Notes: generated by a model not told the origin, from the sequence alone. A DNA stretch of 64,000 nucleotides from Sphingomonas sp. (GCF_019635515.1 NZ_JAHBZI010000002.1:879001-943000); one strand, 5' to 3'; shown: positions 1 to 9,762, counted from the stretch's first letter. Translations and numbers: made by a program.

Positions 1-1636
<1,636 letters not shown>

Positions 1637-2305
1637 TTAGCGGACCCGCGGGCCGCCGAACGGCAAGGGCGGCGGCGGACGGCGGTCGCGGCGCGGCAGC
1701 TGCGCCTGATAGGCATGGCCGCAATGCGCGACGCAATAGGGGAAGCCCGGGTTCACCTTGTCGCCGCAGAAATGGAAATCGGGCTCGCCGGGATGACCGA
1801 GCGGCCATTTGCAGATGCGGTCGTTGAGATCGAGCAGGCTGGTCTTGCCGGCGATCGCCTCGCTGGGCTTGGCGGGGACCAGGCGGCGCGGCGGCGCCGG
1901 CGTGATCGGCGCGGATTGCTCGCCGGGATTCTGGCGGAGGAAGCCGCCGGGGCCGACCGAGCGCATCACCGGGCCTTCGGCGGCCTTGGGCGCGCCGGCG
2001 AGCTCGCCGGTGGCGCTCGGGGTCGAAGTGGTCGCGTCGATGCGCGGCGCCGGCGCGGGCGCGGCAGGCGCCGGCGCGGCGGCGGGCGCTGGCTTGGGCG
2101 CGGCGGGGGCCGCCTGGGCTTTCGCGGCGGCCTTGGCTTCGTTGGGCTTCACCGGCGACGGGCGCGCGGGAAGGCCCAGGCGGTGCGCCTTGCCGATCAC
2201 GGCGTTGCGGCTGACGCCGCCCAGCTCTTCGGCGATCTGGGTGGCGGTCAGGCCCGAATCCCACATCTTCTTCAGCGTATCGATACGCTCGTCGGTCCAG
2301 CTCAC
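1637..2305 (-). CDS. gcrA: GcrA cell cycle regulator
   Basis: GcrA is the alphaproteobacterial transcription factor that works with sigma-70 at CcrM-methylated promoters to drive S-phase genes. The 222-residue product opens with the diagnostic helix-turn-helix MSWTDERIDTLKKMWDSG, followed by TATQIAEELGG and SRNAVIGKAHRLGL. A low-complexity Ala/Pro linker covers roughly residues 60-105. The C-terminal domain contains CKWPLGHPGEPDFHFCG and YCVAHCGHAYQ, as in family members that end with a Cys/His-containing patch. It is transcribed away from the ABC permease at 2358, so 2306-2357 must hold both promoters. The family call is secure from the N-terminus. Confidence 0.95.
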   Translation of the reverse strand: MSWTDERIDTLKKMWDSGLTATQIAEELGGVSRNAVIGKAHRLGLPARPSPVKPNEAKAAAKAQAAPAAPKPAPAAAPAPAAPAPAPRIDATTSTPSATGELAGAPKAAEGPVMRSVGPGGFLRQNPGEQSAPITPAPPRRLVPAKPSEAIAGKTSLLDLNDRICKWPLGHPGEPDFHFCGDKVNPGFPYCVAHCGHAYQAQLPRRDRRPPPPLPFGGPRVR

Positions 2306-2357
2306 GCGTCTTCCTTCGTCTTGCAGCCAGCGCGGGCAGCGGTTACGCGAGCCCGCA

Positions 2358-3200
2358 ATGTCCAGCCAGCCTGAAATCGGTCAAAACCTTCCCGAGCCCG
2401 GCGTTCCGGTGATCCGCAACGTAAATTGGGGAGGGCTTCGTACCCTCTATATCAAGGAGGTGCGCCGATTCTTCAAGGTGCAGCTCCAGACGGTGTGGGC
2501 GCCGGCGGTGACGACGCTGATGTTTCTGGTCATTTTCTCAGTCGCGCTCGGCGGCGGCGGGCGGACGGTGAGCTTGCAGGGGCAGGAGATTCACTTCCCC
2601 GATTTCATCGCGCCCGGGCTGATCATGATGGGCATGCTCAACAACGCCTTCGCCAATTCGAGCTTCTCGCTGCTGGTCGGCAAGATCCAGGGGACCATCG
2701 TCGATTATCTGATGCCGCCGCTTTCGACCGCGGAACTGCTCGCGGCGATGGTCGGCGGCGCGGTGACGCGGGCGTTTTGCGTCGGCGCCACGGTGTGGCT
2801 GGCGATGGCGCTGTGGCCGGGGGTAACGGTCACCCCGCATCATCTTTGGGCGATCCTGTGGTTCGGCCTGCTCGGATCGATATTCCTGTCGTTCATGGGC
2901 GTGCTGACCTCGGTCTGGGCCGAGAAGTTCGATCATGCCGCGGCGGTGACCAACTTCGTCGTCGGGCCGCTGACGCTGCTTTCGGGCACCTTCTATTCGG
3001 TCGAGCGGCTGTCGCCGGTGTTTCAGGCGATCAGCCACGCCAATCCGTTTTTCTACATCATCTCGGGCTTCCGCTACGGCTTTCTCGGCGTCGCCGATTC
3101 GCCGATCGTGCTGGGCAGCGCGGTGATCCTCGGGCTCGACATCGTCCTCGGGCTCGTCTGCTACGCGCTCCTGCGCAGCGGCTGGAAGATCAAGAGCTAG
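2358..3200 (+). CDS. ABC-2 type transporter permease
   Basis: This is a 280-residue inner-membrane permease of the ABC-2 exporter family, the membrane partner of an ATPase that exports lipid, polysaccharide or drug substrates. About six hydrophobic segments are visible, starting at WAPAVTTLMFLVIFSVALGG. The conserved stretch LLSGTFYSVERLSPVFQAIS before the last two helices and the NPFFYIISGFRYGF motif are typical of this family. The ATG at 2358 is chosen because the open frame upstream overlaps gcrA on the other strand and has no family-like sequence. No ATP-binding gene is adjacent, so the partner must be encoded elsewhere. Its 3' end overlaps the convergent transglycosylase-like gene by 11 bp. 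Confidence 0.88.
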   Translation: MSSQPEIGQNLPEPGVPVIRNVNWGGLRTLYIKEVRRFFKVQLQTVWAPAVTTLMFLVIFSVALGGGGRTVSLQGQEIHFPDFIAPGLIMMGMLNNAFANSSFSLLVGKIQGTIVDYLMPPLSTAELLAAMVGGAVTRAFCVGATVWLAMALWPGVTVTPHHLWAILWFGLLGSIFLSFMGVLTSVWAEKFDHAAAVTNFVVGPLTLLSGTFYSVERLSPVFQAISHANPFFYIISGFRYGFLGVADSPIVLGSAVILGLDIVLGLVCYALLRSGWKIKS

Positions 3201-3918
3201 GGCATTCGCCATATTGCACGTCGAACAGATTGGCGGGCTTGCAGCGGCCGGCGAGCAACGCTTCGATCTTGCGGACGCGGTGCTCGTTGGCGGCTTCGTG
3301 CTCGCGCGGATCGAGCATGCCGGGAGCGATCAGCATCGCGACGAGGCTCAGATATTCGCGCTCGGATAGTTCCGCCATGTCGCGTCCGTAATAGAGGCGC
3401 GCGGCGGCGGGGAAGCCGATGATCTCCCGGCCATCGACCTTGCCGAAGCTCGCCTGGTTGAGGAAGAGCTCGAGCTGGTCGTCCTTGGATAGCGCCGGAT
3501 CGAAGGCGTATCGCGCGATCAGCGCCTGCTCGATCGAGGCGAACCCCGGCTTGAAATCGCCGAAATAGAGTCGCTTGACCAAGGCTTGGGGAATCGAGGT
3601 GAGCCCGGCGCCGGGGGTCCACAAGTCCACGCCGTGATGCCTGTAAAAGCCGGGGTCCTCGACCGCGAGCAGCGCCGCGCGGCGGCTCTCGGGAAGCTCG
3701 GCGAGCTTGAACGGGCGGCTGGCGGCGGCGAGGATCGCGGGGGTGCGCTGCTGGGCGCGCCACACCACGACGCCCTCATAGGCGCCGAGCAGGACGAGCA
3801 TGAAGAGCGGCGCCGAAAGGAGCCGGAACAGGCACGAGCGGAACATGAAACCCCCGCCGCCGACCATATCGGGCGGCGGCACGCTGTCGATGGGCCATTT
3901 GGGCAGGAATTGTCCCAT
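3190..3918 (-). CDS. Small GT51-type transglycosylase-like protein
   Basis: This is a predicted inner-membrane peptidoglycan glycosyltransferase-like protein of 242 residues. An N-terminal membrane anchor lies at about residues 26-50. The GT51 motif 1 pattern is kept as EDPGFYRHHGVD (residues 87-98), with its catalytic Glu. Motif 2 is degenerate (AGLTSIPQALVKRLYF, about 103-118, instead of GGSTITQQL). Motif 3 is SKDDQLELFLNQASFG (about 144-159) and motif 4 lies around GFPAAARLYYGRD. There is no transpeptidase domain, so it resembles a monofunctional MtgA in layout. The gene starts 3 bp after the stop of the upstream DUF4336-like gene, implying one operon. A Met at 3846 is an alternative start. 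Activity is uncertain given motif 2. Confidence 0.72.
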   Translation of the reverse strand: MGQFLPKWPIDSVPPPDMVGGGGFMFRSCLFRLLSAPLFMLVLLGAYEGVVVWRAQQRTPAILAAASRPFKLAELPESRRAALLAVEDPGFYRHHGVDLWTPGAGLTSIPQALVKRLYFGDFKPGFASIEQALIARYAFDPALSKDDQLELFLNQASFGKVDGREIIGFPAAARLYYGRDMAELSEREYLSLVAMLIAPGMLDPREHEAANEHRVRKIEALLAGRCKPANLFDVQYGECPSS

Positions 3919-3921
3919 TTT

Positions 3922-4641
3922 TCAATCGAGTGAGGCGGCGAGTTTGCGCAGCGCCCCGGCGGGATCGCCGGCGATCGGCTCGCCATGGCTGACGATGATC
4001 CGCTTGAGATCGGGGATTTCCGCCCAGCGGCGGAACTGGCGGGCGAGACCCTTGGGGTCGTCGATCATCATCCGGCGGACGACACGGGGCACTTGCGGGC
4101 CCGATACGCCGAAGCCCATCAGCCGCGCCATGATCCAGGCGCCGATCCCGTGTGGGTGCCGGACATGGCCGATGCTGTCGTTGACGATCAGCGTGGTGCC
4201 GGCGGCGCGCTGGACGGTGAGCGCGAATTCCTGCGCTTTCTGTTCGACGAGATGGAAGCCGATCTGGGGGTCGTGGACCACATCGCTGGCCGCATCGACG
4301 GAAACGGCTTCCTCGACCGCCGAGCGTGCGCCGGGCGGGGCGATCACCTTGATCGCGGGGTAGCGCTGTTTCCAGATCCGCGAATCCAGCCGGTGCGCCT
4401 GATTGGGGACGATCAGGAAGCGCGGCTCACCCCAGCCCTCGATGCGCTTCATTTCGCGCTCGTTCAGCGCGATCGCGCTCCAGATCAGCGAGCCGCCGCC
4501 CGCCAGCCGGACCACCGTCATCCGCCGTGGAAAGCGGCCGAGTGGCATGACGATCTCGCCCGCGACGGTAAGGATGCCGTCGTCGATCTCCTCCAGCGCT
4601 TCATGCGGCTGGACGGTCCATTGTTCGAGGAATTTGGGCAT
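3922..4641 (-). CDS. DUF4336-like protein
   Basis: This is a 239-residue soluble protein without a signal peptide. The opening pattern (a beta-rich start with MTVVRLAGGGSLIWSAIAL, then RFLIVPNQAHRLD and later VNDSIGHVRHP) resembles DUF4336 proteins, which look like metallo-beta-lactamase relatives lacking the canonical HxHxDH metal site. Here the corresponding position reads PNQAHRLD, so metal hydrolase activity is doubtful. It is the first gene of a two-gene operon with the GT51-like gene. It diverges from argD across a 125-bp spacer. A perfect 12-bp palindrome at 4636-4647 straddles its start codon. The function is unknown and the family call rests on overall pattern. Confidence 0.6.
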   Translation of the reverse strand: MPKFLEQWTVQPHEALEEIDDGILTVAGEIVMPLGRFPRRMTVVRLAGGGSLIWSAIALNEREMKRIEGWGEPRFLIVPNQAHRLDSRIWKQRYPAIKVIAPPGARSAVEEAVSVDAASDVVHDPQIGFHLVEQKAQEFALTVQRAAGTTLIVNDSIGHVRHPHGIGAWIMARLMGFGVSGPQVPRVVRRMMIDDPKGLARQFRRWAEIPDLKRIIVSHGEPIAGDPAGALRKLAASLD

Positions 4642-4656
4642 ATGCCCTAAACTTAT

Positions 4657-4713
4657 ATGGGGCCGAAACGATCCTCGGGGCGCGGTGTTGCGCTCCCTCC
4701 AACCACTCCGTAA
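4657..4713 (+). other. Candidate 18-codon leader ORF before argD
   Basis: An ATG at 4657 opens an 18-codon frame ending TAA at 4711-4713, directly before the hairpin at 4712-4748. It includes two Arg codons (CGA, CGC) among its first nine. No clear Shine-Dalgarno precedes it. It may be chance, but its position immediately ahead of a terminator-like stem in front of an arginine gene is what a leader peptide would look like. Confidence 0.25.
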
Positions 4714-4748
4714 AAGCGGCTTCCGGCGGCCCCGATGGCCGCTTTTTT
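4712..4748 (+). terminator. Terminator-like hairpin in the argD leader
   Basis: The inverted repeat AAAAGCGGC (4712-4720) / GCCGCTTTTTT (4738-4748) encloses a 17-nt G/C-rich loop and ends in six T residues on the plus strand. It lies only 18 nt before the argD start codon, with both flanking genes divergent from this spacer. It therefore cannot be the terminator of an upstream plus-strand gene visible here. An attenuator for argD is the simplest reading. Confidence 0.5.
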
Positions 4749-4766
4749 CGTTTAAGGAGATGCGAC

Positions 4767-5963
4767 GTGCCTATCACCCCGCTCATGCCCGTTTACCCAC
4801 GGTGCGGTGTGCGGCCGGTGCGAGGCGAGGGCGTCTATCTCTATGGCGAGCAGGGCGAGCAATATCTCGATTTCGCCGCGGGCATCGCCGTCAACGCGCT
4901 GGGTCATGGCCATCCGCATTTGACCAAGGCGATTGCCGATCAGGCCGCGACGCTGATGCACGTGTCGAACCTCTATGGCAGCCCGCAGGGCGAGGCGCTG
5001 GCGCAGCGGATCGTCGATAACTCGTTCGCCGATACGGTGTTTTTCACCAACAGCGGCGTCGAGGCGATTGAGTGCGCGATCAAGACCGCGCGGCGCTATC
5101 ATTACGTGGGCGGCAATCCGCAGCGCCACAAGCTGATCACCTTCAAGAACGCCTTTCACGGTCGCTCGATTGGCGCGATCTCGGCGACCGACCAGGCCAA
5201 GATGCGCGACGGCTTCGAGCCGCTGCTGCCGGGCTTCGACTATGTGAAGTTCAACGATCTGGAGGGCGCGCTCGCCAGGATCGACGGCGAGACCGCCGGT
5301 TTCCTCGTCGAGACGGTGCAGGGCGAAGGCGGCATGACCGCGGGCACCCCCGAATTCATCCAGGGCCTGCGCAAGGCGTGTGACGAGCATGGCCTGCTGC
5401 TGATCCTCGACGAGATCCAGTGCGGCTATGGCCGCACCGGCAAGATGTGGGCCTATGAGCATTACGGCATCACCCCCGACATCATGACCGTGGCCAAGGG
5501 CATCGGCGGCGGCTTCCCGCTCGGCGCCTGCCTCGCCACCGAAGAGGCCGCCAAGGGCATGGTGATCGGCACCCACGGCTCGACCTATGGCGGCAACCCG
5601 CTGGCGATGGCGGCGGGGCAGGCGGTGCTCGACGTGATGCTCGAGCCCGATTTCCTGCCGCACGTCGAGAAGATGGGCGACCGCCTCCGCGCCGCGTTCG
5701 AGCAGCTGATCCCCAATCACGATCATCTGTTCGAGGAAATCCGCGGCAAGGGCCTGATGCTCGGGATCAAGATGAAGGACAGTGTCGTCAGCCGCGACTT
5801 CGTGGCGCATCTGCGCGACAATCACGGGCTGCTGACCGTGGCGGCGGGCGAGAATGTGTTCCGCGTGCTGCCGCCGCTGGTCATCAACGAGGATCACATC
5901 GCCGAATGCGTCGAGCGGCTGAGTGCGGGAGCGCGGTCGTTCGCGCCGCCGAGCGATGACTGA
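4767..5963 (+). CDS. argD: Acetylornithine aminotransferase
   Basis: This PLP enzyme converts N-acetylglutamate semialdehyde to N-acetylornithine in arginine synthesis, and often also serves as succinyldiaminopimelate aminotransferase. The 398 residues match class III aminotransferases. YLDFAAGIAVNALGHGHP is near the N-terminus and the FHGRS motif near residue 131. LILDEIQCGYGRTG is followed by the PLP lysine in VAKGIGGGFPLGA near residue 244. HGSTYGGNPLA follows. The start is GTG at 4767, preceded by AAGGAG at a 7-nt spacing; the nearby ATG at 4760 is out of frame. It is followed by a GATCCTCCCC palindrome and argF, suggesting an argDF operon. A terminator-like hairpin just upstream may regulate it. 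Confidence 0.96.
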   Translation: MPITPLMPVYPRCGVRPVRGEGVYLYGEQGEQYLDFAAGIAVNALGHGHPHLTKAIADQAATLMHVSNLYGSPQGEALAQRIVDNSFADTVFFTNSGVEAIECAIKTARRYHYVGGNPQRHKLITFKNAFHGRSIGAISATDQAKMRDGFEPLLPGFDYVKFNDLEGALARIDGETAGFLVETVQGEGGMTAGTPEFIQGLRKACDEHGLLLILDEIQCGYGRTGKMWAYEHYGITPDIMTVAKGIGGGFPLGACLATEEAAKGMVIGTHGSTYGGNPLAMAAGQAVLDVMLEPDFLPHVEKMGDRLRAAFEQLIPNHDHLFEEIRGKGLMLGIKMKDSVVSRDFVAHLRDNHGLLTVAAGENVFRVLPPLVINEDHIAECVERLSAGARSFAPPSDD

Positions 5964-5966
5964 TTC

Positions 5967-6087
5967 GATCCTCCCCGGAACGGGGAGGGGGACCGCGCTC
6001 GCGGGGCGTGGTGGGCAAGCGAATCGCGGGAGGATAGCCCCCTCCGTCAGCGCTTCGCGCCGCCACCTCCCCGTGCCGGGGAGGATC
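5967..6087. repeat. GATCCTCCCC palindromic element, copy A (arms X and Y)
   Basis: A 121-bp intergenic element begins GATCCTCCCCGG and ends CCGGGGAGGATC, with each end able to fold into its own hairpin. The left arm (X) continues with GGGGGACC. The right arm (Y, inverted) carries CCCCTCCGTCAGC and GCCACCTCCCC. It fills the argD-argF gap, and its terminal GGAGG lies 8 nt before the argF ATG. Related copies lie at 28429-28552, 32184-32630 (split) and 62964-63092. Confidence 0.85.
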
Positions 6088-6092
6088 TAGAT

Positions 6093-7007
6093 ATGCGCCA
6101 CTTCCTCAATCTCGCCGATGCCGGGCCTGAAGGCGTCGCGGCGATGCTGGCCGATGCGATCGACCGCAAGGCGGCACGTGCCGGCTGGCCCAAGGGCAAG
6201 GTGGATGCCGATGCGCCGCTGGCCGGCCGCGTGCTGGCGATGGTGTTCGAGAAGAACTCGACGCGCACCCGCGTCTCGTTCGACATGGCGATCCGCCAAT
6301 TGGGCGGGACTTCGATCGTCATGGATGCGGGATCGATGCAGCTCGGCCGCGGCGAGAGCATCGCCGATACCGCGCGCATCCTCTCCGGCTATGTCGACGC
6401 GATCATGATCCGCACCGACGATCACCAGAAGGTGGTCGATATGGCGGAGTTTGCCAGCGTGCCGGTGATCAACGGGCTGACCGACGCCTCGCACCCCTGC
6501 CAGATCATGGCCGATCTGCTGACGATCATCGAAAGCGGCCGGCCGCTGCCGGGGCTCAAGGTCGCGTGGCTCGGCGACGGCAACAATGTGCTGGCGTCGA
6601 TCATGGAGGCGGCCGGGCTGATGCGCTTCGATGTCGTCGCGGCGTGCCCGCAAGGCTATCAGCCGAGCGACAGCGACGTCGCGCTGGGCAAGGGCCGCGC
6701 CCGCGTGGTCGGCACCGCGCGGGAAGCGGTCGAGGGCGCCGATGTCGTCGTTACCGATACCTGGATTTCGATGGGCCAGGCGCATGCCGAGACCAAGCTG
6801 GCGGCGATGATGCCCTTCCAGGTCGATGAGGCGCTGATGGCGGCGGCCAAGCCCGGCGCGGCGTTCCTCCACTGCCTGCCGGCGCATCGCGGCGAGGAAG
6901 TGACCGAAGCGGTGATCGACGGTCCGCAATCGCTGATCTGGCAGGAGGCCGAGAACCGGCTCCATGCCCAGAAATCGGTGCTGCGCTGGTGCTTCGGGCA
7001 GATTTGA
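6093..7007 (+). CDS. argF: Ornithine carbamoyltransferase
   Basis: This enzyme makes citrulline from ornithine and carbamoyl phosphate, in the cytoplasm. The 304 residues include the carbamoyl-phosphate loop STRTR near residue 56 within [24 protein letters not shown] lies near residue 133, the ornithine-binding segment around [10 protein letters not shown], and the catalytic [10 protein letters not shown] near residue 260. Its length matches anabolic OTCases. It follows argD after a 129-bp gap almost wholly occupied by a repeat element whose end supplies the GGAGG ribosome-binding sequence. The stop is followed after 2 bp by the next ORF, so that gene is probably cotranscribed. Confidence 0.97.
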   Translation: MRHFLNLADAGPEGVAAMLADAIDRKAARAGWPKGKVDADAPLAGRVLAMVFEKNSTRTRVSFDMAIRQLGGTSIVMDAGSMQLGRGESIADTARILSGYVDAIMIRTDDHQKVVDMAEFASVPVINGLTDASHPCQIMADLLTIIESGRPLPGLKVAWLGDGNNVLASIMEAAGLMRFDVVAACPQGYQPSDSDVALGKGRARVVGTAREAVEGADVVVTDTWISMGQAHAETKLAAMMPFQVDEALMAAAKPGAAFLHCLPAHRGEEVTEAVIDGPQSLIWQEAENRLHAQKSVLRWCFGQI

Positions 7008-7009
7008 GC

Positions 7010-7474
7010 ATGACCGCACTCCGCATCGCTGCCTGCGCGATTCTTGCGCTGGTGGCGTGCGGGCTGGTGTGGGCGTTGCTGCTGATGGCGGGCATGCAGG
7101 CCTTTCCGGCGGATAGTTTCCTGACCTACCCACCCAATGTCGAACGGCAGGTCAGGAATACGCTGAGCCTCGTGGCGATTGCTGGCGGCATATCCGCCGC
7201 GGTTTGGTTCCTTGCCGGTAAAGCGCGCCAACCGCTGGCCCGATGGGGTCTCGCGGCTGCGCTGGGCAGCGCGATGCTGTTTCTGCTGGCGATCGGCGCT
7301 GACATCCTATCGACCAGCGCGCTCAGTCAGTGGGAGAAGGGCGTTCCGCAGCCGTTCTTCTGGTATGAGGTGGTCTGCGTGCTGTCCTACACTGCGCTCG
7401 CCTTAGCGACGGTGGGCGGGCCGCTATGGCTGGCGGGGAGCATTTCGGACGGACGCCGGGCGGCACGGGCCTGA
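7010..7474 (+). CDS. Hypothetical four-helix membrane protein
   Basis: This 154-residue protein is not recognised as a named family. Four hydrophobic segments are visible: residues about 5-28, 45-65, 74-94 and 117-140. A periplasmic loop FPADSFLTYPPNVERQ follows the first helix. The ATG at 7010 is preferred over an upstream in-frame start because it lies 2 bp after the argF stop, giving a compact argF-orf arrangement. hslO follows 39 bp later. Nothing in the sequence suggests a role in arginine metabolism. It may simply be a passenger in the transcript. Confidence 0.7.
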   Translation: MTALRIAACAILALVACGLVWALLLMAGMQAFPADSFLTYPPNVERQVRNTLSLVAIAGGISAAVWFLAGKARQPLARWGLAAALGSAMLFLLAIGADILSTSALSQWEKGVPQPFFWYEVVCVLSYTALALATVGGPLWLAGSISDGRRAARA

Positions 7475-7513
7475 GTTGCTTTCGCGCGAGCGAAACCCCA
7501 TTTCGCCGCTGAA

Positions 7514-8437
7514 ATGGAAAACCACATTCCCGCACCCGAACTCGACCGCACCCTCGGCTTCACGCTGCCCGAACGCCACGCGCGGGGCCGTGTCGCGCGG
7601 CTGGGGCCGGTTCTGGACGAGATCCTCTCGGCGCACGCCTATCCCGCGCCGATCGAGAATCTGCTCGCCGAGGCGCTGACCCTGACGGCGATGCTCGGCG
7701 CGATGCTCAAGCAGGCCGAGGGGCAGATGACCCTGCAGGCGCAGGCCCAGGGCGGCATCGTCAGCCTGCTGGTGTGCGACTACAAGGGCGGCGAGCTGCG
7801 TGGCTATGTCCAGTTCGATGCCGAGCGGCTGGCGACGCTCGGCGACAGTCCGTCGCTCTATGCCTTGTTCAACAAGGGCTATCTGGCGATTACCTTCGAT
7901 CAGGCCGTCACCAAGGAGCGCTATCAGGGGATCGTGCCGCTCGACGGCGATTCGCTGGGTGACGCCGCGCAGAGCTATTTCCTCCAGTCCGAGCAGATCC
8001 CGAGTCTGGTGCGCATTGGCGTGCGGCGCGACACCGCCGGCAAGCTGACCGCAGGCGGGCTGTTCCTCCAGCACCTTCCCGAAGGCGAGGAAGGCCGAGA
8101 ACGGCTCCACACCCGGCTCGACCATCCCGAATGGGAGCATGTCGAGGCGCTGGCATCGACGATGGGCGCGGATGAGCTCGCCGATCCTGAAATTCCGCTT
8201 GAGACGTTGGTTTGGCGGCTGTTCAACGAAGAGCCCGAAGTGCGCGTCATCGGCGGGATCGCTCTATCGCGCGGATGCCGCTGCGATGGCGATTACATCC
8301 TGCAAGTATTGGGAAAATTCCCCGAAGCCGAACGCGCCACCATGGCCGATGAGAATGGCGTGATCTCAGTGGATTGCGCGTTCTGCTCGAAACAATTCCC
8401 GGTTCGGGCCGCTGATTTCATTTCGCCGCCGTTGTAA
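7514..8437 (+). CDS. hslO: Redox-regulated chaperone Hsp33
   Basis: Hsp33 is a cytoplasmic holdase activated by oxidation of a zinc-bound tetracysteine centre. The 307-residue protein has the N-terminal chaperone core. It also keeps the redox switch as a CxC pair (SRGCRCDGDYI, near residues 255-257) and a CxxC pair (CAFCSKQF, near 287-290), which together bind zinc when reduced. All four cysteines are present, so redox control should work. In several alphaproteobacteria hslO follows argF, which fits the order here. The ATG at 7514 is the only sensible start before the conserved core. Confidence 0.95.
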   Translation: MENHIPAPELDRTLGFTLPERHARGRVARLGPVLDEILSAHAYPAPIENLLAEALTLTAMLGAMLKQAEGQMTLQAQAQGGIVSLLVCDYKGGELRGYVQFDAERLATLGDSPSLYALFNKGYLAITFDQAVTKERYQGIVPLDGDSLGDAAQSYFLQSEQIPSLVRIGVRRDTAGKLTAGGLFLQHLPEGEEGRERLHTRLDHPEWEHVEALASTMGADELADPEIPLETLVWRLFNEEPEVRVIGGIALSRGCRCDGDYILQVLGKFPEAERATMADENGVISVDCAFCSKQFPVRAADFISPPL

Positions 8438-8529
8438 TTCGGCAATCGCACGGCATATCCATTGACTAGACAAGTGCGTGATTCGGCGGGGCACCGGCGT
8501 GCTTTCACCCGGGGGCGGGGAGTTGGGTT

Positions 8530-8931
8530 ATGAGTCCTAGGCAGTTCTTGCGCCCGGCGGCGGCCGGCGCCTTGCTGGTGTTCGGCGGCGGCGGCGCGAC
8601 AGCGCAGCGTCCCGAAACCGTGACCGCGACGCGCGCGATCGAGCGCGGCCAGTGGCAATTGCGCGACGCCAGTGGCGCGGTCCGCAAGCTGTGCCTGACC
8701 AATCCCGCCACCCTGCTCCAGATCCAGCACGGGCCGGCGCAGTGCGAGCATTTCGTGGTCGAGAACGGCGCCCGCACCGCCACGATCCGCTACACCTGCA
8801 ATGGTCGCGGCAATGGCCGCACGACGCTGACCGTGGAGAGCGGCAAGCTGTTCAGCCTCGATACGCAGGGGGTGCTCGATGGCTCGCCCTTTTCCGAGCA
8901 ATATGAAGGCCGGCTGATCGGCGCCTGCTGA
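8530..8931 (+). CDS. Small secreted protein, DUF3617-like
   Basis: This 133-residue exported protein begins with a basic N-region, a hydrophobic core (AAAGALLVFGGGGA) and a cleavage-like ATAQ near residue 26. The mature part has GQWQLRDASG, CLTNPATLLQ, C(EH)FVVENG and IRYTCNGRGNGRTTLTVES, and ends GRLIGAC. This spacing of four cysteines around short beta strands resembles DUF3617 periplasmic proteins common in sphingomonads. The function of that family is unknown. The gene stands alone between hslO and queC. The family call is made from pattern only. Confidence 0.6.
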   Translation: MSPRQFLRPAAAGALLVFGGGGATAQRPETVTATRAIERGQWQLRDASGAVRKLCLTNPATLLQIQHGPAQCEHFVVENGARTATIRYTCNGRGNGRTTLTVESGKLFSLDTQGVLDGSPFSEQYEGRLIGAC

Positions 8932-8973
8932 GCTTTACGCTTTCTTCATTCATAGCGCGCTACCGTGGCGGTC

Positions 8974-8988
8974 GCTCCTTTCGGGAGC
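8974..8988 (+). other. Small hairpin upstream of queC
   Basis: A GCTCC / GGAGC stem with a short loop lies about 90 nt before queC and 31 nt before a stronger terminator-like stem. It has no T-run of its own. It may be part of a structured leader or merely the tail of the preceding gene's transcript. Confidence 0.3.
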
Positions 8989-9019
8989 CTCCTCTCTGGC
9001 ATTGTTTTTCCTGAACCTA

Positions 9020-9044
9020 GGCCGCCTTCGGGTGGCCCATTTTT
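9020..9044 (+). terminator. Terminator-like hairpin upstream of queC
   Basis: The stem GGCCGCC / GGTGGCC is closed by a TTCG tetraloop and followed by CATTTTT. It could terminate the preceding secreted-protein gene, whose stop is 90 nt upstream, or attenuate queC, which starts 34 nt downstream. Confidence 0.55.
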
Positions 9045-9078
9045 GATTTGGGGAGCAAACGCGTCTAGCGAACCCGGC

Positions 9079-9762
9079 ATGACTGACAGTGTTGCGATCG
9101 CCCTGGTTTCCGGCGGCCTCGATTCGATGGTAAGCGCCGCGCGCGCGCGCGAGGAGGGGCACCGGCTGCTGGCGCTGTCGATCGACTATAACCAGCGCCA
9201 TCAGGTCGAGTTGGCGGCGGCGCGGCGGATCGCGGCCGCCCTCGGTGCGGAGCGTCACGTCGTGATGCCGCTCGATCTGCGCGCGTTCGGCGGATCGGCG
9301 CTGACCGCCGATATCGACGTGCCGAAGGGCGGAGTGGGTGACGATATCCCGGTCACCTATGTGCCCGCGCGTAACACCATCTTTCTCAGCCTCGCCCTCG
9401 GCTGGGCCGAAGCGGCGGGTGCGCGCGACATCTATATCGGCGTCAACGCGCTGGATTATTCCGGCTATCCCGATTGCCGCCCCGAATTCATCCATGCCTT
9501 CGAAACGATGGCCGAACTGGCGACCAAGGCCGGCGTCGAGGGTAAGCCGTTCGCCATCCAGGCGCCGCTCCAGCATATGACCAAGGCCGATATCGTCCGC
9601 GAGGCGGCGCGGCTGGGTCTGGATGCGGGGATGAGCTGGTCGTGCTACGATCCCGCGCCGGGCAGTCTCCATTGCGGGCTGTGCGACAGCTGCCGGCTCC
9701 GGTCGAAAGGTTTCGAGGAGGCGGGCCTGCCCGATCCCACGCGATACGCCGCAGTGCCATGA
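9079..9762 (+). CDS. queC: 7-cyano-7-deazaguanine synthase
   Basis: QueC makes preQ0 from 7-carboxy-7-deazaguanine, ATP and ammonia in queuosine synthesis. The 227 residues start with the PP-loop SGGLDS (residues 11-16). They continue with [10 protein letters not shown] and [12 protein letters not shown], and end with the zinc cysteine cluster [10 protein letters not shown] around residues 197-208. The ATG at 9079 is chosen because the upstream part of the open frame has no family similarity and contains a terminator-like stem. queE overlaps its stop by 4 bp (ATGA), so the two are translationally coupled. Confidence 0.96.
   Translation: MTDSVAIALVSGGLDSMVSAARAREEGHRLLALSIDYNQRHQVELAAARRIAAALGAERHVVMPLDLRAFGGSALTADIDVPKGGVGDDIPVTYVPARNTIFLSLALGWAEAAGARDIYIGVNALDYSGYPDCRPEFIHAFETMAELATKAGVEGKPFAIQAPLQHMTKADIVREAARLGLDAGMSWSCYDPAPGSLHCGLCDSCRLRSKGFEEAGLPDPTRYAAVP

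Noticed and set aside
4636..4647. Perfect 12-bp palindrome as a repressor operator
   Set aside because: It overlaps a start codon and has an NdeI-like CATATG core that can arise by chance. No second copy or known operator match supports it.
8462..8467. TTGACT as a -35 promoter element before the DUF3617-like gene
   Set aside because: No acceptable -10 hexamer lies 16-19 bp downstream.
8932..9078. preQ1 riboswitch upstream of queC
   Set aside because: The position is right for one, but neither the preQ1-I nor the preQ1-II core pattern could be found; only plain hairpins are visible.
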